Part shown: positions 7,086 through 16,026 of the stretch, in pieces
How the letters are laid out: each line of letters begins with the position of its first letter
How positions within the stretch are numbered: the first letter of the stretch is position 1
NCBI GenBank assembly: GCA_050732775.1
Contig: JBOHRN010000058.1
Span: 1-50,758, forward strand
DNA length: 50,758 nucleotides
Source of the DNA: JBOHRN01 sp050732775
GTDB lineage: Bacteria; Gemmatimonadota; Gemmatimonadetes; Longimicrobiales; Longimicrobiaceae
Reading direction: 5' to 3'
Notes under the pieces: generated by a model
What the model was told of the DNA's origin: nothing
Seen by the model: only the letters and a program-made list of their open reading frames with translations
Databases searched by the model: none
Position numbers and translations under genes: made by a program

Positions 7086-9214
7086 GCAAGAGACGGCGCG
7101 CCCGCCGCCAGAGGGCCCGGCGCCCGCCCGCCAAGCGCCGCGGCTGGGGCCTGCCGCTAGCGGCTCTGGTCGGCCTGCCCCTCGTCTTGGGGGCGGCCGG
7201 GCTGGCCTGGATCTGGCCGCGTTGCGGGAATGACTGCCCCTCGGTGGAATCTCTCCGGCGCTACGTACCCCCGCAGGCCAGCCGGGTGTTCGACTCCGAG
7301 GGCAAAGTGCTGGCCCAGCTCGCGCCCGAAAACCGGGTGGTGGTGCCGCTGGAAGAGATCCCCCCGCTAGTGGCCAACGCCTTTTTGGCGGTCGAGGACA
7401 AGCGCTTTTTCCGCCACCACGGTGTGGATTACCGGCGGGTAGGGGGAGCGGTGCTCAGCAACCTCCGCCAACTCCGCTTCGCCGAGGGGTTCAGCACTAT
7501 CACCATGCAGCTCGCCCGTAACCTCTTTCCCGACCATCTGAGCCGCGATAAAACGCTCGGCCGCAAGCTCTGGGAGGTGTTCATCGCGCGCGAGATCGAG
7601 GGCGCCTTCTCCAAGCAGGAGATCCTCGAGCTCTACCTCAACCAGATTTACCTGGGAGACGGGCTGCACGGGGTCGAGGCGGCGGCCCAAGGGTACTTCG
7701 GGGTCTCGGTGCGGGAGCTGTCGGCGGGCCAGGCCGCCCTGCTCGCCGCCCTGCCCAAGGCGCCCGAGCGCTACAACCCTAGAGAAAACCCCGAGCGCGC
7801 CCGGGAGCGCCGCGACCTGGTCCTCTCGCTCATGGCCGGGGCGGGGGTGACCTCCGCGAGCGAGGCCGAACGAGCGCGCGTCGAGCCGATCGAGCTGGCC
7901 CCGCCCATCGAGGGGAGGGGGTCGGCCCCGTACTTCGTGGCGGCCGTGCGCGAGCAGCTAGAAGAGCTCTTCGGGCCGTACGCCGACCGGGAGGGCCTGA
8001 GGGTTTACACCACGTTGGACCGGGACCTCCAGCGCGCCGCCGAGAAGGGACTGCTGGAGCAGCTGCGGGCGGTGGAGCAGGGCTCCCTGGGTGGCTTTGC
8101 GCACCCGGTATGCGGTAGCCGGCAGGGGTCGTCAGCTTGCCTGCAGGGGGCTTTCGTGGCCCTCGACCCGAAGAGCGGCGACGTGCTGGCGCTGGTGGGC
8201 GGCAGGGACTTCGGGCAGAGCCAGTTCAACCGCGCCACGCTGGCCCTGCGCCAGCCCGGCTCGGCCTTCAAGCCGTTCGTGTACGCCGCCGCCATCTCCT
8301 TGGGTCTGCCGGTCACCACACCGCTGCTCGGCCCCGGGGCCGAGCCGTACCAGGGGGATTACTTCCCGGCCGACGCGGTCCCCGATTCGGTGCGCGTGGA
8401 TCTGCGCGAGGCGCTCCGCCGCTCTTCCAACCAGGCCACGGTGGTGTTGGGAGAGCGGGTGGGGGTCGAGCGGGTGATCGAGACGGCGCGCGCCCTGGGG
8501 ATCTCGACCCCCATCCCCCCTTACCCTTCGATCTTACTGGGCGCGGCCGAGGTGGTACCCATCGAGCTGGTGGCGGCTTACGCCCCCTTCGGAAACGGCG
8601 GGGTCGCGGTGGAGCCTCGCTTCATCGAGCGGGTGGAGGATGCGCGCGGGTCTGTTCTCTACCGGGCCCCGGTGGTCAGGCGCCACGTTCTCTCACCGCC
8701 CACGGCGTTCCTCACCCTGGACCTGATGCGAGGTGTGGTGGATGGGGGAACGGGGTGGAGGGTGCGCGAGGCGGGCCTCCCCGCCGAGGTCCCCGCCGCG
8801 GGCAAGACCGGCACTACCAACGACGCCGCCGACGTCTGGTTCGTGGGCATGACTCCCGAGCTGGTGGCCGGGGTGTGGCTGGGCTTCGACCGCAGGGTCG
8901 AAATTTCGCCCGCGGCCGGCGGCGGCAGATTCGCCGCGCCGGTGTGGGGGCGGGTGATGGCTTCGTACTACGCCGGCCGACCAGCGCCCCCGGAGTGGAC
9001 GCCGCCCGAGGGGCTGGTCCGGCTCCCGGTCGACCAGGAGAGCGGGCTGCCCGCCACCTCGGCGTGCCCGGAGGAGAGTATCCGCGAGGAGTGGTTCGTG
9101 GCCGGGAGCGAGCCGGAGGGGCACTGCCCGCTGCACCCCGAGCCCGAGGTGGAGGGGTGGTTCCAGAGGGGCTCACGAGGTCTGGGCGAGTTACTGGACC
9201 GGCGGCCGGAGTAA
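7082..9214 (+). CDS. Class A penicillin-binding protein (PBP1A-like)
   Basis: About 710 residues from the GTG overlapping the SDR stop. A very basic cytoplasmic tail (1-20) and one membrane helix (about 22-45) lead into the GT51 glycosyltransferase domain (about 60-230). That domain has catalytic Glu105 in AVEDKRFFRHHG, then STITMQLARNLF and EIEGAFSKQEILELYLNQIYLG. The transpeptidase domain has S394 in GSAFKP (SxxK), S448-S-N450 (SxN) and K575-T-G (KTGT). It polymerises lipid II and cross-links peptidoglycan in the periplasm. All catalytic motifs are intact. The C-terminal 70 residues carry cysteines (SACPEE, GHCPLH). It converges on trxB with three bases between the genes. Confidence 0.95.
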   Translation: MSKRRRARRQRARRPPAKRRGWGLPLAALVGLPLVLGAAGLAWIWPRCGNDCPSVESLRRYVPPQASRVFDSEGKVLAQLAPENRVVVPLEEIPPLVANAFLAVEDKRFFRHHGVDYRRVGGAVLSNLRQLRFAEGFSTITMQLARNLFPDHLSRDKTLGRKLWEVFIAREIEGAFSKQEILELYLNQIYLGDGLHGVEAAAQGYFGVSVRELSAGQAALLAALPKAPERYNPRENPERARERRDLVLSLMAGAGVTSASEAERARVEPIELAPPIEGRGSAPYFVAAVREQLEELFGPYADREGLRVYTTLDRDLQRAAEKGLLEQLRAVEQGSLGGFAHPVCGSRQGSSACLQGAFVALDPKSGDVLALVGGRDFGQSQFNRATLALRQPGSAFKPFVYAAAISLGLPVTTPLLGPGAEPYQGDYFPADAVPDSVRVDLREALRRSSNQATVVLGERVGVERVIETARALGISTPIPPYPSILLGAAEVVPIELVAAYAPFGNGGVAVEPRFIERVEDARGSVLYRAPVVRRHVLSPPTAFLTLDLMRGVVDGGTGWRVREAGLPAEVPAAGKTGTTNDAADVWFVGMTPELVAGVWLGFDRRVEISPAAGGGRFAAPVWGRVMASYYAGRPAPPEWTPPEGLVRLPVDQESGLPATSACPEESIREEWFVAGSEPEGHCPLHPEPEVEGWFQRGSRGLGELLDRRPE

Positions 9215-9217
9215 CTC

Positions 9218-10249
9218 TCAGCCGCCGGGCGCCTCGGCGGTCTCCAGCACCGGCGACTCGCCCACTCCGCGCTGTGCCAGCCAACGTTCGGCCTCGAGCG
9301 CGGCCATGCACCCCGTACCGGCGGCGCTCACGGCCTGGCGAAAGTAGTCGTCCATCACGTCTCCGGCAGCGAACACTCCCGGCACGCTGGTCTCGGTGCG
9401 CCACGGCTTGGGGAGTTTGATGTAGCCGTGCGGGTGTAGTTTGACCTGCCCCTTCAGGAAGCCGGTGTTGGGGGTGTGTCCGATGGCCACGAAAAGCCCG
9501 CCCACCTCCAGCTCCCGGCTAGCGCCGGTCACAGTGTCTTCGAGCTTGACCCCCTCCACCTGGTCGTAGCCGAGCACGTCGCTCACGCGGCTATTCCAGA
9601 GCACCTCGATCTTCTCGTTGGAGAGCGCCCTCTCGGCCATGATCTTGGAGGCGCGCAGCTGGTCGCGACGGTGGATTATGTACACCTTGCTGGCGAACTT
9701 GGTCAGGTAGGTGGCCTCTTCCATGGCCGAATCTCCCCCGCCCACCACCGCCAGCACCCGGTCTCGGAAAACTGGTAGCGCCCCGTCGCACACCGCGCAC
9801 GCCGACACTCCGCCCCCGCTCTGGGCGAGCCGTTGCTCGTTCTCGAGTCCCAGCCAGTTGGCGCGGGCACCCGTGGCCACGATCACCGAGAGGGCCTCGA
9901 ACTGGTCGCCCTGGCTCGGCCGGAGCCGGAAGGGGTGTGACGAGAGGTCGGCCGAAGAGATATCCTCCATCACCGTGCGGGCGCCGAAGCGGAGTGCCTG
10001 TTTCTTGAAGCGGTCCATCATCTCCGGGCCGCTTATGCCCTCGGGAAAGCCGGGGTAGTTTTCCACCTCGGTGGTGAACATGAGCTGTCCGCCGGGAATC
10101 ATCAGGCGCGACGGCCCGCCCTCGTACACCACCGGATCCAGGTTGGCGCGGGCCGCGTACACCGCCGCGGTCCACGCCGCCGGTCCGGAGCCGATGATGA
10201 CTAACGTTTCGGAACTGGGTGGGGGCTCGAAACCCTGTTTCGGTTGCAT
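9218..10249 (-). CDS. trxB: Thioredoxin reductase
   Basis: 343 residues from the ATG at 10249. FAD motif IIGSGPAAWTAAVYAARA begins at 18, PGGQLMFTTEVENYPGFPEG is the family signature, and C151-A-V-C154 is the redox-active dithiol. The NADPH motif is VVGGGDSAMEEATYL, and GVFAAGDV with YFRQAVSAAGTGCMAALEAE closes the FAD site. It reduces thioredoxin with NADPH in the cytosol. The open frame extends 38 codons further upstream without similarity. The ATG has GGAG only one base before it, too close for normal Shine-Dalgarno use, and a TAGATT -10-like sequence five bases upstream. It may be leaderless or use an undetected site. Reduced thioredoxin could feed the exported Msr pair through membrane relays, but that is speculation. 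Confidence 0.96.
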   Translation of the reverse strand: MQPKQGFEPPPSSETLVIIGSGPAAWTAAVYAARANLDPVVYEGGPSRLMIPGGQLMFTTEVENYPGFPEGISGPEMMDRFKKQALRFGARTVMEDISSADLSSHPFRLRPSQGDQFEALSVIVATGARANWLGLENEQRLAQSGGGVSACAVCDGALPVFRDRVLAVVGGGDSAMEEATYLTKFASKVYIIHRRDQLRASKIMAERALSNEKIEVLWNSRVSDVLGYDQVEGVKLEDTVTGASRELEVGGLFVAIGHTPNTGFLKGQVKLHPHGYIKLPKPWRTETSVPGVFAAGDVMDDYFRQAVSAAGTGCMAALEAERWLAQRGVGESPVLETAEAPGG

Positions 10250-10384
10250 ACTCCAATCTATCACCGAGGGGAAGCTAGCGGGGCTCCAAGGTAACGGTCT
10301 GGGGCCCGGGACGACAGTCCGGGGTGGCGAAAAGAGCCCGCGCGGGTATATCTTCCCGGCCAATCAGCAATTCTGCGATCCTCC

Positions 10385-12334
10385 ATGCCGGACACCGTTT
10401 CTAAAGAAGAGGGCTGGCGGGCCGCGCGCCGTTTCGGGGCGCTGGGCTGGATAGCGACCGGGCTGGTCTACCTGACCATCGTGGTAGGGGGCGTGGTGCG
10501 CATAACCGGCTCGGGGCTGGGCTGTGGTGACGACTGGCCTCTGTGCGGGGGGCACTGGATTCCGCCCATGACGCCGGAGACCTTCATCGAGTACGCCCAC
10601 CGGCTCAAGGCCCTGCTGGTCACAGGCTCGGTGGCGGCGCTGGCTGGGTACGGCTGGCGCCACCGGCGCAAGGAGCCCTTCCGGCGGCTCACCGCTCCCG
10701 CCTACCTGGCGGCCGGGCTCTTGGCCGCGCAGATCGGGCTGGGCGCGCTCACGGTGATGCTCCATCTGCCCGCATGGACCACCATCCTCCATCTGCTCAC
10801 CAGCATGTTGCTGCTGGGGGCGGTGCTAACGGCCGCGTCCCGCAGCCCGGTGTCGGGCCCGCTCCCGCCCGTGGACGGCTTCGTCAAGTTGGCGCGCGCG
10901 GGCGCGGCCGGCGGCTTGGCGGTGGTAGCGTTGGGAGCCGCCGTGGCCAATACCGGTTCGCCCCCGGCGTCGCCCGCCCCCTCGGCCGCGGCGTGGGCGT
11001 GCCAGGGCTTTCCCCTCTGTAACGGGGAGTTGCTGCCCGCGGGAGACGCCCTGGTCCTGCTCCACTGGACGCACCGGCTGGCCGCCTACCTGTTCGTTTT
11101 CCTGTTACTGGCCTTGCTCGCGCTCGCCTACCGGGGGGGAGACTCCCGCAGGGTACGGCTGGCGTGGGCGGTTGCGGGCACCGCCCTGGCGCAGGGAGCG
11201 GTGGCCGGGGTGATGGTCCTGATGGAGCTGCCGGATTCGCTCAGGGTACTGCACCTGGCGCTCGGCGGGGCGGTGTGGGGAGTGGCGGTGCTGGCGGCGG
11301 TACTGGCCGGGCAGAGTCCGGCGCGGGCGCCAGCACCGGCTCCAGTCGTCGGCGCGGCTGGCATGACCACGGCCACGGAGCGGGCGGGGGCCGCCGCGGC
11401 TCTCCGCGGCCGGTCCGGCTGGGGGCAACGGCTGCGGGACTACGTTACGCTGACCAAACCGAGGATCATCTCGCTGCTGCTGGTGACCACGGTGGTGCCG
11501 ATGGTGATCGCGGCCGGTGGGTGGCCGGGGTGGGGGGTGGTGGGGTGGACGGTGCTGGCAGGGTACCTGATGGCGGGCGGCGCCAACGCCGTCAACATGT
11601 ACCTGGACCGCGACCTCGACGCGCGGATGGGGCGCACTTCTCTGCGCCCCATCCCCAGCGGCCGGATGCCGCCCGGCCACGCGCTTGCCTTCGGGCTGGC
11701 GCTGGCGGCGGCGTCGTTCCTCCTCTTCGCCGCCGGTACCAACTTGCTGGCCGCCACCCTGGCGCTGGCTGGCTTCCTCTACTACGTGTTCGTGTACACC
11801 CGCTGGCTCAAGCGAACCTCTCCCCAAAACATAGTGATAGGCGGGGCGGCGGGCGCCTTTCCGCCGCTGGTGGGGTGGGCCGCCGCCAGCGGCTCGCTGT
11901 CGCTCACCGCGCTGGTGCTCTTTCTCATCATCTTCTTTTGGACCCCGCCGCACTTTTGGGCGCTGGCCCTGGTCAAGCGGGGCGATTACGGCCGGGTGGG
12001 CGTACCCATGGCCCCCAATGTGTGGGGAGAGCGGGCTACCGTCCGGCGCATGCTCTGCTACACGCTCGTCCTGCTCCCCCTCACCCTCTTGCCGGTGGCT
12101 TACGGGGAGTTGGGGTTGGTGTACGGCGCGAGTGCCCTGCTGCTCGGTGTCTGGCTTCTGGGCGGGGTGATCCGGCTCGTCGGGGCCCGCGGCGAGAGAG
12201 CCCCCGCCTGGGCCGTGTACCGGACTTCGCTCCTCTACCTGGCGCTCCTTTTCGGGGCGATGGCCATCGACGGCGTGGTGCCGTTCGGGCACGGGGAAGG
12301 CGCTCCCTTGCCCCCGGCCGAAGCGGGCAAATAG
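10385..12334 (+). CDS. ctaA-ctaB: Fused heme A synthase (CtaA) and protoheme IX farnesyltransferase (CtaB)
   Basis: 649 residues. Residues 1 to about 315 are CtaA/Cox15: eight predicted helices, cysteine pairs in GCGDDWPLCGG and CQGFPLCNGELLP, and heme-ligand histidines in EYAHRLK (H72), TILHLLTS, HWTHRLA and RVLHLAL. An Ala/Pro-rich linker (about 316-355) follows. Residues about 356-640 are CtaB/Cox10, a UbiA prenyltransferase with TKPRI, the NMYLDRDLDARM metal-diphosphate motif and FWTPPHFWALA. Together they turn heme B into heme O and then heme A for aa3-type cytochrome oxidase in the membrane. Reaction order is CtaB then CtaA, the reverse of domain order. No oxidase subunits lie in this window. 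The next gene starts directly after the stop. Confidence 0.93.
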   Translation: MPDTVSKEEGWRAARRFGALGWIATGLVYLTIVVGGVVRITGSGLGCGDDWPLCGGHWIPPMTPETFIEYAHRLKALLVTGSVAALAGYGWRHRRKEPFRRLTAPAYLAAGLLAAQIGLGALTVMLHLPAWTTILHLLTSMLLLGAVLTAASRSPVSGPLPPVDGFVKLARAGAAGGLAVVALGAAVANTGSPPASPAPSAAAWACQGFPLCNGELLPAGDALVLLHWTHRLAAYLFVFLLLALLALAYRGGDSRRVRLAWAVAGTALAQGAVAGVMVLMELPDSLRVLHLALGGAVWGVAVLAAVLAGQSPARAPAPAPVVGAAGMTTATERAGAAAALRGRSGWGQRLRDYVTLTKPRIISLLLVTTVVPMVIAAGGWPGWGVVGWTVLAGYLMAGGANAVNMYLDRDLDARMGRTSLRPIPSGRMPPGHALAFGLALAAASFLLFAAGTNLLAATLALAGFLYYVFVYTRWLKRTSPQNIVIGGAAGAFPPLVGWAAASGSLSLTALVLFLIIFFWTPPHFWALALVKRGDYGRVGVPMAPNVWGERATVRRMLCYTLVLLPLTLLPVAYGELGLVYGASALLLGVWLLGGVIRLVGARGERAPAWAVYRTSLLYLALLFGAMAIDGVVPFGHGEGAPLPPAEAGK

Positions 12335-13663
12335 ATGACCGATACCGGCCCTGGCTTTTCAGCGGAGACCTTCCAGGGCCGGCGCGAGCGCTTGCTGGAG
12401 ACGCTCGCAGACGGTGTGGCCGTGCTCCCCGCCGCCCCCGAACTACTCATCTCGCGCGACACCGAGGTCCGTTACCGGCCCGACAGCAACCTCTTTTACC
12501 TGACCGGCTTCAGCGAGCCGGGAGCCGTGGCGGTGCTGACCCCCCACGACCCGGAGCACCGCTACACTCTCTTCGTGCGAGATCGCGACCCCGAGCGGGA
12601 GCGGTGGAACGGGCCGCGCACCGGAAGGGAAGAAGCCAAGCAGGGCTTTGGCGCCGACGCCGTCTACCCGCTCTCGGAGCTGGACGCCCGGCTCAAGGAG
12701 CTGGTCGAGCCCGCCAGGCGCCTCTTTTACGCCCTGGGGAGCGATACGGAGATGGACCGGCGGGTGGTGGAGCTCTGCCGGGGCTTTCGGCACAGCCGCC
12801 AGAGGAGTGGCCGGGGGCCGACCGGGGTCGAGGACCTGGACCCGGTTCTGGGCCGCATGCGCCGGATCAAGGAGCCGGCCGAGATCGCCAGCATGCGGGC
12901 CGCCGCCCGCTTGGCGGCCGGGGTTCACCGCGAGGTCATGGCGCGGGCTCGCCCCGGAGCCGGGGAGTGGCAGTTAGAGGCGGCTATCCTGGCCGGTTTC
13001 CGCGAGCAGGGCGCCAGCGGACCCGCCTACCCGCCCATCGTCGCCTCGGGGCCAAACGCCACCGTACTCCACCACAGCTCCAACGACCGCCGCATCCAAG
13101 ACGGCGACCTGGTGCTGGTGGACGCGGGCGCCTGGCTGGGCATGTACAGCTCCGACATCACCCGCACCTTTCCGGTCTCGGGCAAGTTCTCAGAGGTGCA
13201 ACGAGCAGTGTACCAGGTGGTGCTCCGGGCCGAGGAGATCGCCATTGCCCGCTGCCGTCCGGGCACCCCCGTGTGCGAGCTCCACGACGGCGCGGTCGGC
13301 GTGCTCGCCGAGGGGATGATCGAGCTGGGGCTGCTCGAGGGAGACGCCGGAGAGCTGGTGGCCGGGGGGGCGCACAAGCGCTTTTTCATGCACCAGACTT
13401 CCCACTGGCTGGGGATCGACGTCCACGACGCCGGGCCGTATAGCGAGAACGGGGAGCCGGTCCTGCTGGAGCCGGGCATGGTGCTTACGGTGGAGCCCGG
13501 CGTCTACGTGCCCGCCGATGACGAGAGCGTACCCGAGCGGTTGCGCGGTATCGGTGTCCGCGTCGAGGACACCGTGCTGGTGACTGACGACGCCCCGGAG
13601 CTGCTCACCCGGGGGGTGCCGGTGGAGCCGGGCGAGGTAGAGGAGCTGGTGGGGAAGTCGTAG
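12335..13663 (+). CDS. pepP: M24B aminopeptidase, Xaa-Pro aminopeptidase type
   Basis: 442 residues. The ATG follows the ctaAB stop with no gap. The N-terminal creatinase-like domain (about 1-170) contains RYRPDSNLFYLTGF, typical of aminopeptidase P. The C-terminal pita-bread metal site has VDAGAWLGMYSSDITRTFP (two Asp ligands), HQTSHWLGIDVHD (His ligand), LTVEPGVYV (Glu) and IGVRVEDTVLVT (Glu). It removes N-terminal residues before proline in the cytosol with two divalent metal ions. Length is normal. Its last 59 bases overlap the end of the convergent phosphatase gene, so both C-termini are read from the same DNA. Confidence 0.92.
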   Translation: MTDTGPGFSAETFQGRRERLLETLADGVAVLPAAPELLISRDTEVRYRPDSNLFYLTGFSEPGAVAVLTPHDPEHRYTLFVRDRDPERERWNGPRTGREEAKQGFGADAVYPLSELDARLKELVEPARRLFYALGSDTEMDRRVVELCRGFRHSRQRSGRGPTGVEDLDPVLGRMRRIKEPAEIASMRAAARLAAGVHREVMARARPGAGEWQLEAAILAGFREQGASGPAYPPIVASGPNATVLHHSSNDRRIQDGDLVLVDAGAWLGMYSSDITRTFPVSGKFSEVQRAVYQVVLRAEEIAIARCRPGTPVCELHDGAVGVLAEGMIELGLLEGDAGELVAGGAHKRFFMHQTSHWLGIDVHDAGPYSENGEPVLLEPGMVLTVEPGVYVPADDESVPERLRGIGVRVEDTVLVTDDAPELLTRGVPVEPGEVEELVGKS

Positions 13664-14438
13664 AGCCGAGTACCGCGCGCAACTCTGCGGCGAGCCGCCG
13701 GTTGGTGGAGACACCGCTGCCGCCCAGGTGGGTGGGCTCGCCGCTCCAGTCGGTAAACACGCCTCCCGCCTCCTCCACGATGGGCAAGAGGGCCGCGGCG
13801 TCCCACGCCGCCAGCACCGGGTCGAGCATCGCCTCGGCCCGGCCCGTGGCGACCAGGGCGTGGCCGTAGCAGTCGCCCCAGGTGCGCACGAAGCTCGCCC
13901 GCCCGCGGAGGTGATCCCACTCTCGGCCCCGCCCCTGGTTCGCTAGCCGCTCCGCGTCGGTGGTCAGGAGCAGGGCTTGGGACAGCCGCTCCACGCCGGA
14001 GACCCGGGCCCTCTGTCCGTCCCACCAGCAGCCGGCGCCGCGAGCTGCGTAAACCGTCTCGCCCCCGAGGGCGGGAAAGTGGAGCACCCCCAACACGGCT
14101 TCGCCCTCCTCTTCCAAGCCGATCATGACGCCGTAGAGAGGTACGCCGCGCAGGAAGGAGCGGGTACCGTCGATCGGATCCAGGATCCAACGCCGCCTGG
14201 CCCGCGGACGGCTCTCGCCGAACTCCTCGCCCACGATACCGTCGTCTTTGAAACGGCGCTCGATCTCCTCGCGCATCGACCTCTCGGCCTGGCGGTCGGC
14301 CGCGCTGACTGGTGTTCCGTCGGCTTTGATTTCGCTAGCCGTACCGCTCTGGAAGTGCTCGAGAGTGAGCTGGCCGGCGCGCCTCGCCAGGCCGACGGCG
14401 AAGTCGAGCAGCTCCTCCATGGAAGTGGGCTCGGTCAT
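13605..14438 (-). CDS. hisN: Inositol-monophosphatase family phosphatase, histidinol-phosphatase (HisN)-like
   Basis: 277 residues from the ATG at 14438 (AGGG about six bases upstream); the open frame reaches further to 14831 across the ffh start, but that part is unsupported. Metal-binding motifs are GEEFGE (about 70-75), DPIDGTRSF (88-96) and AAWDAAALLPIVEEAGG near 220. IKADGTPVSAADRQAER matches the first conserved block of the HisN subgroup better than IMPase or CysQ. It would hydrolyse a small phosphate ester such as histidinol phosphate, Mg-dependent, in the cytosol. The C-terminus is a Pro/Ala tail that overlaps pepP by 59 bases. No other his genes are nearby, so the substrate is uncertain. 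Confidence 0.87.
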   Translation of the reverse strand: MTEPTSMEELLDFAVGLARRAGQLTLEHFQSGTASEIKADGTPVSAADRQAERSMREEIERRFKDDGIVGEEFGESRPRARRRWILDPIDGTRSFLRGVPLYGVMIGLEEEGEAVLGVLHFPALGGETVYAARGAGCWWDGQRARVSGVERLSQALLLTTDAERLANQGRGREWDHLRGRASFVRTWGDCYGHALVATGRAEAMLDPVLAAWDAAALLPIVEEAGGVFTDWSGEPTHLGGSGVSTNRRLAAELRAVLGSTTSPPAPLPRPAPPAPPG

Positions 14439-14532
14439 GCGACCCTTTTGAATAACGGTCCCGGAGTACGAGACAAAGTCCCCCTCGGGGGCCGATCCAG
14501 CAAGCCCCGCTTCTCCCCGCCGTACCCGACCC

Positions 14533-14561
14533 TTGTCCGCGTGGTAACTCTTGGTTATTCT
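14533..14561 (+). promoter_or_regulatory. Sigma-70-type promoter of the ffh operon
   Basis: TTGTCC at 14533-14538 and TATTCT at 14556-14561 are separated by 17 bases (4 of 6 and 4 of 6 consensus matches or better). Transcription would start near 14568, about 34 bases before the ffh GTG. The region between the divergent phosphatase and ffh has no other plus-strand gene. Confidence 0.7.
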
Positions 14562-14601
14562 ATTCGGCTGTTTTCGACACTGCCCGAGCCGCTCTAGTAC
14601 C

Positions 14602-15966
14602 GTGTTCGACCAGCTCAGCGACAAGCTCGACACCGTTTTCTCCGGCTTCCGCCAGCGCGGGGTGCTCAGCGAGCCGATGATCAAGAACGGCTTGCGTGAG
14701 ATCCGCCGCGTGCTGCTCGAGGCCGACGTCAACTTCAAGGTGACCCGCGACTTTTTGGCGCGAGTCGAGGATAAGGCGCTGGGAGAGAGGGTGGTAAAGT
14801 CGGTCTCTCCCGGCCAGCAGATCGTCGCCATCGTTCAGCAGGAGCTGACCGCGCTGCTGGGCGAGAGCCGGGCGCCGCTGGCCACGGCGGCCGTGCCCCC
14901 CACGGTGATTTTGCTAGTGGGGTTGCAGGGCTCGGGCAAGACCACCACGGCGGGCAAACTGGCGTTCAAGTTGGCGCGCGAGGGCAAGCGGCCGCGGCTG
15001 GTGGCGTGCGACGTCTACCGGCCCGCGGCGGTGGAGCAGCTGCAAATGATCGGCGGCCAGGCCGGCGTGCCGGTGTACGCTGAGCCCGGTGAGAGAGACG
15101 CCGTGGCCATCGCCCGGCGCGGGGTCGAGGAGGCCAAGAGGGAGCGAGACCGGGTGGTTATCGTAGACACCGCGGGGCGGCTCCAGATCGACGAGGAGAT
15201 GATGGCCGAATTGGAGCGGCTCGAGCGAGAGCTCCGGCCACACGAGATCCTCCTGGTGGCCGACGGCATGACCGGCCAGGAGGCGGTCGAGATAGCCGCT
15301 GGCTTCGACGCCCGGCTGGGCCTTAGCGGGGTGATCCTGACCAAGATGGACGGCGACGCCCGGGGAGGGGCCGCGCTCTCGATCCACGGAGTCACCGGCA
15401 AGCCCATCAAGTTCCTGGGCGTGGGCGAAAAGCCCGACGGACTGGAAGAGTTTTACCCCGAGCGGATGGCGGGCCGCATCCTCCGGCAGGGCGACGTGGT
15501 GGGGCTGGTGGAGAAGGCCAGAACCGCCATCGACCGGGAGGCCGCGGCCCGGATCGAAAAAAAGGTTACCGGCGGCGGACGCTTCGACCTGGAAGACTTT
15601 CTGGCGGCGCTGCGCCAGATGCAGAATCTGGGGCCGCTGCAGGGGTTGCTCAAGATGATCCCCGGCGTGAACGCCAGGATGCTCAAGAGTGCGCGGGTAG
15701 ACGACCGCCAACTGAAGCACGTCGAGGCCATTATCCTTTCCATGACCGCGCGGGAACGCCGCCGCCCCGAGCTTCTGAACGGCTCCCGGCGCGCGCGCGT
15801 CTCGCGCGGTTCGGGCCGGCCGGTACAAGAGATCAACCGGCTCCTGGAGAGCTTCAAGGAGATGCGGAAGATGATGAAGCTAATGCGGGGCCGGGTGGGG
15901 GCGATGGGCGAGAAGGGGCTAGCCGGATTGCCTTTGGGCGGCGGACTGTTTGGCGGTAACCTTTAG
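14602..15966 (+). CDS. ffh: Signal recognition particle protein Ffh
   Basis: About 454 residues from GTG 14602, where homology begins (FDQLSDKLDTVF). The N domain holds helical segments to about 90. The G domain has GLQGSGKTTTAGKLA (G1), DTAGRLQIDEEMM, TKMDGDARGGA (G4/G5) and FLGVGEKPDGLE. The methionine-rich M domain (about 325-454) binds 4.5S RNA and signal peptides. It includes FDLEDFLAALRQMQNLGPLQGLLKMIPG and ends in EMRKMMKLMRG and GGLFGGNL. It is a GTPase that targets nascent membrane proteins to FtsY and SecYEG. It heads the ffh-rpsP-rimM-trmD-rplS operon, a common bacterial order. Confidence 0.97.
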   Translation: MFDQLSDKLDTVFSGFRQRGVLSEPMIKNGLREIRRVLLEADVNFKVTRDFLARVEDKALGERVVKSVSPGQQIVAIVQQELTALLGESRAPLATAAVPPTVILLVGLQGSGKTTTAGKLAFKLAREGKRPRLVACDVYRPAAVEQLQMIGGQAGVPVYAEPGERDAVAIARRGVEEAKRERDRVVIVDTAGRLQIDEEMMAELERLERELRPHEILLVADGMTGQEAVEIAAGFDARLGLSGVILTKMDGDARGGAALSIHGVTGKPIKFLGVGEKPDGLEEFYPERMAGRILRQGDVVGLVEKARTAIDREAAARIEKKVTGGGRFDLEDFLAALRQMQNLGPLQGLLKMIPGVNARMLKSARVDDRQLKHVEAIILSMTARERRRPELLNGSRRARVSRGSGRPVQEINRLLESFKEMRKMMKLMRGRVGAMGEKGLAGLPLGGGLFGGNL

Positions 15967-16026
15967 GTAGTTTGATCGTCCGCGACTACTTCGCTGGACG
16001 CAACTCTAACCGATCAGGGGGGGAGA

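Noticed and set aside
11164..13443. Long open frame of about 759 codons on the plus strand across ctaAB and pepP
   Set aside because: It runs out of frame over two well-recognised genes and its product is Gly/Arg/Pro-rich without any domain; a high-GC artefact.
14439..14831. N-terminal extension of the phosphatase gene
   Set aside because: It crosses the ffh promoter and the ffh start, lacks family similarity, and the ATG at 14438 starts the recognisable domain.
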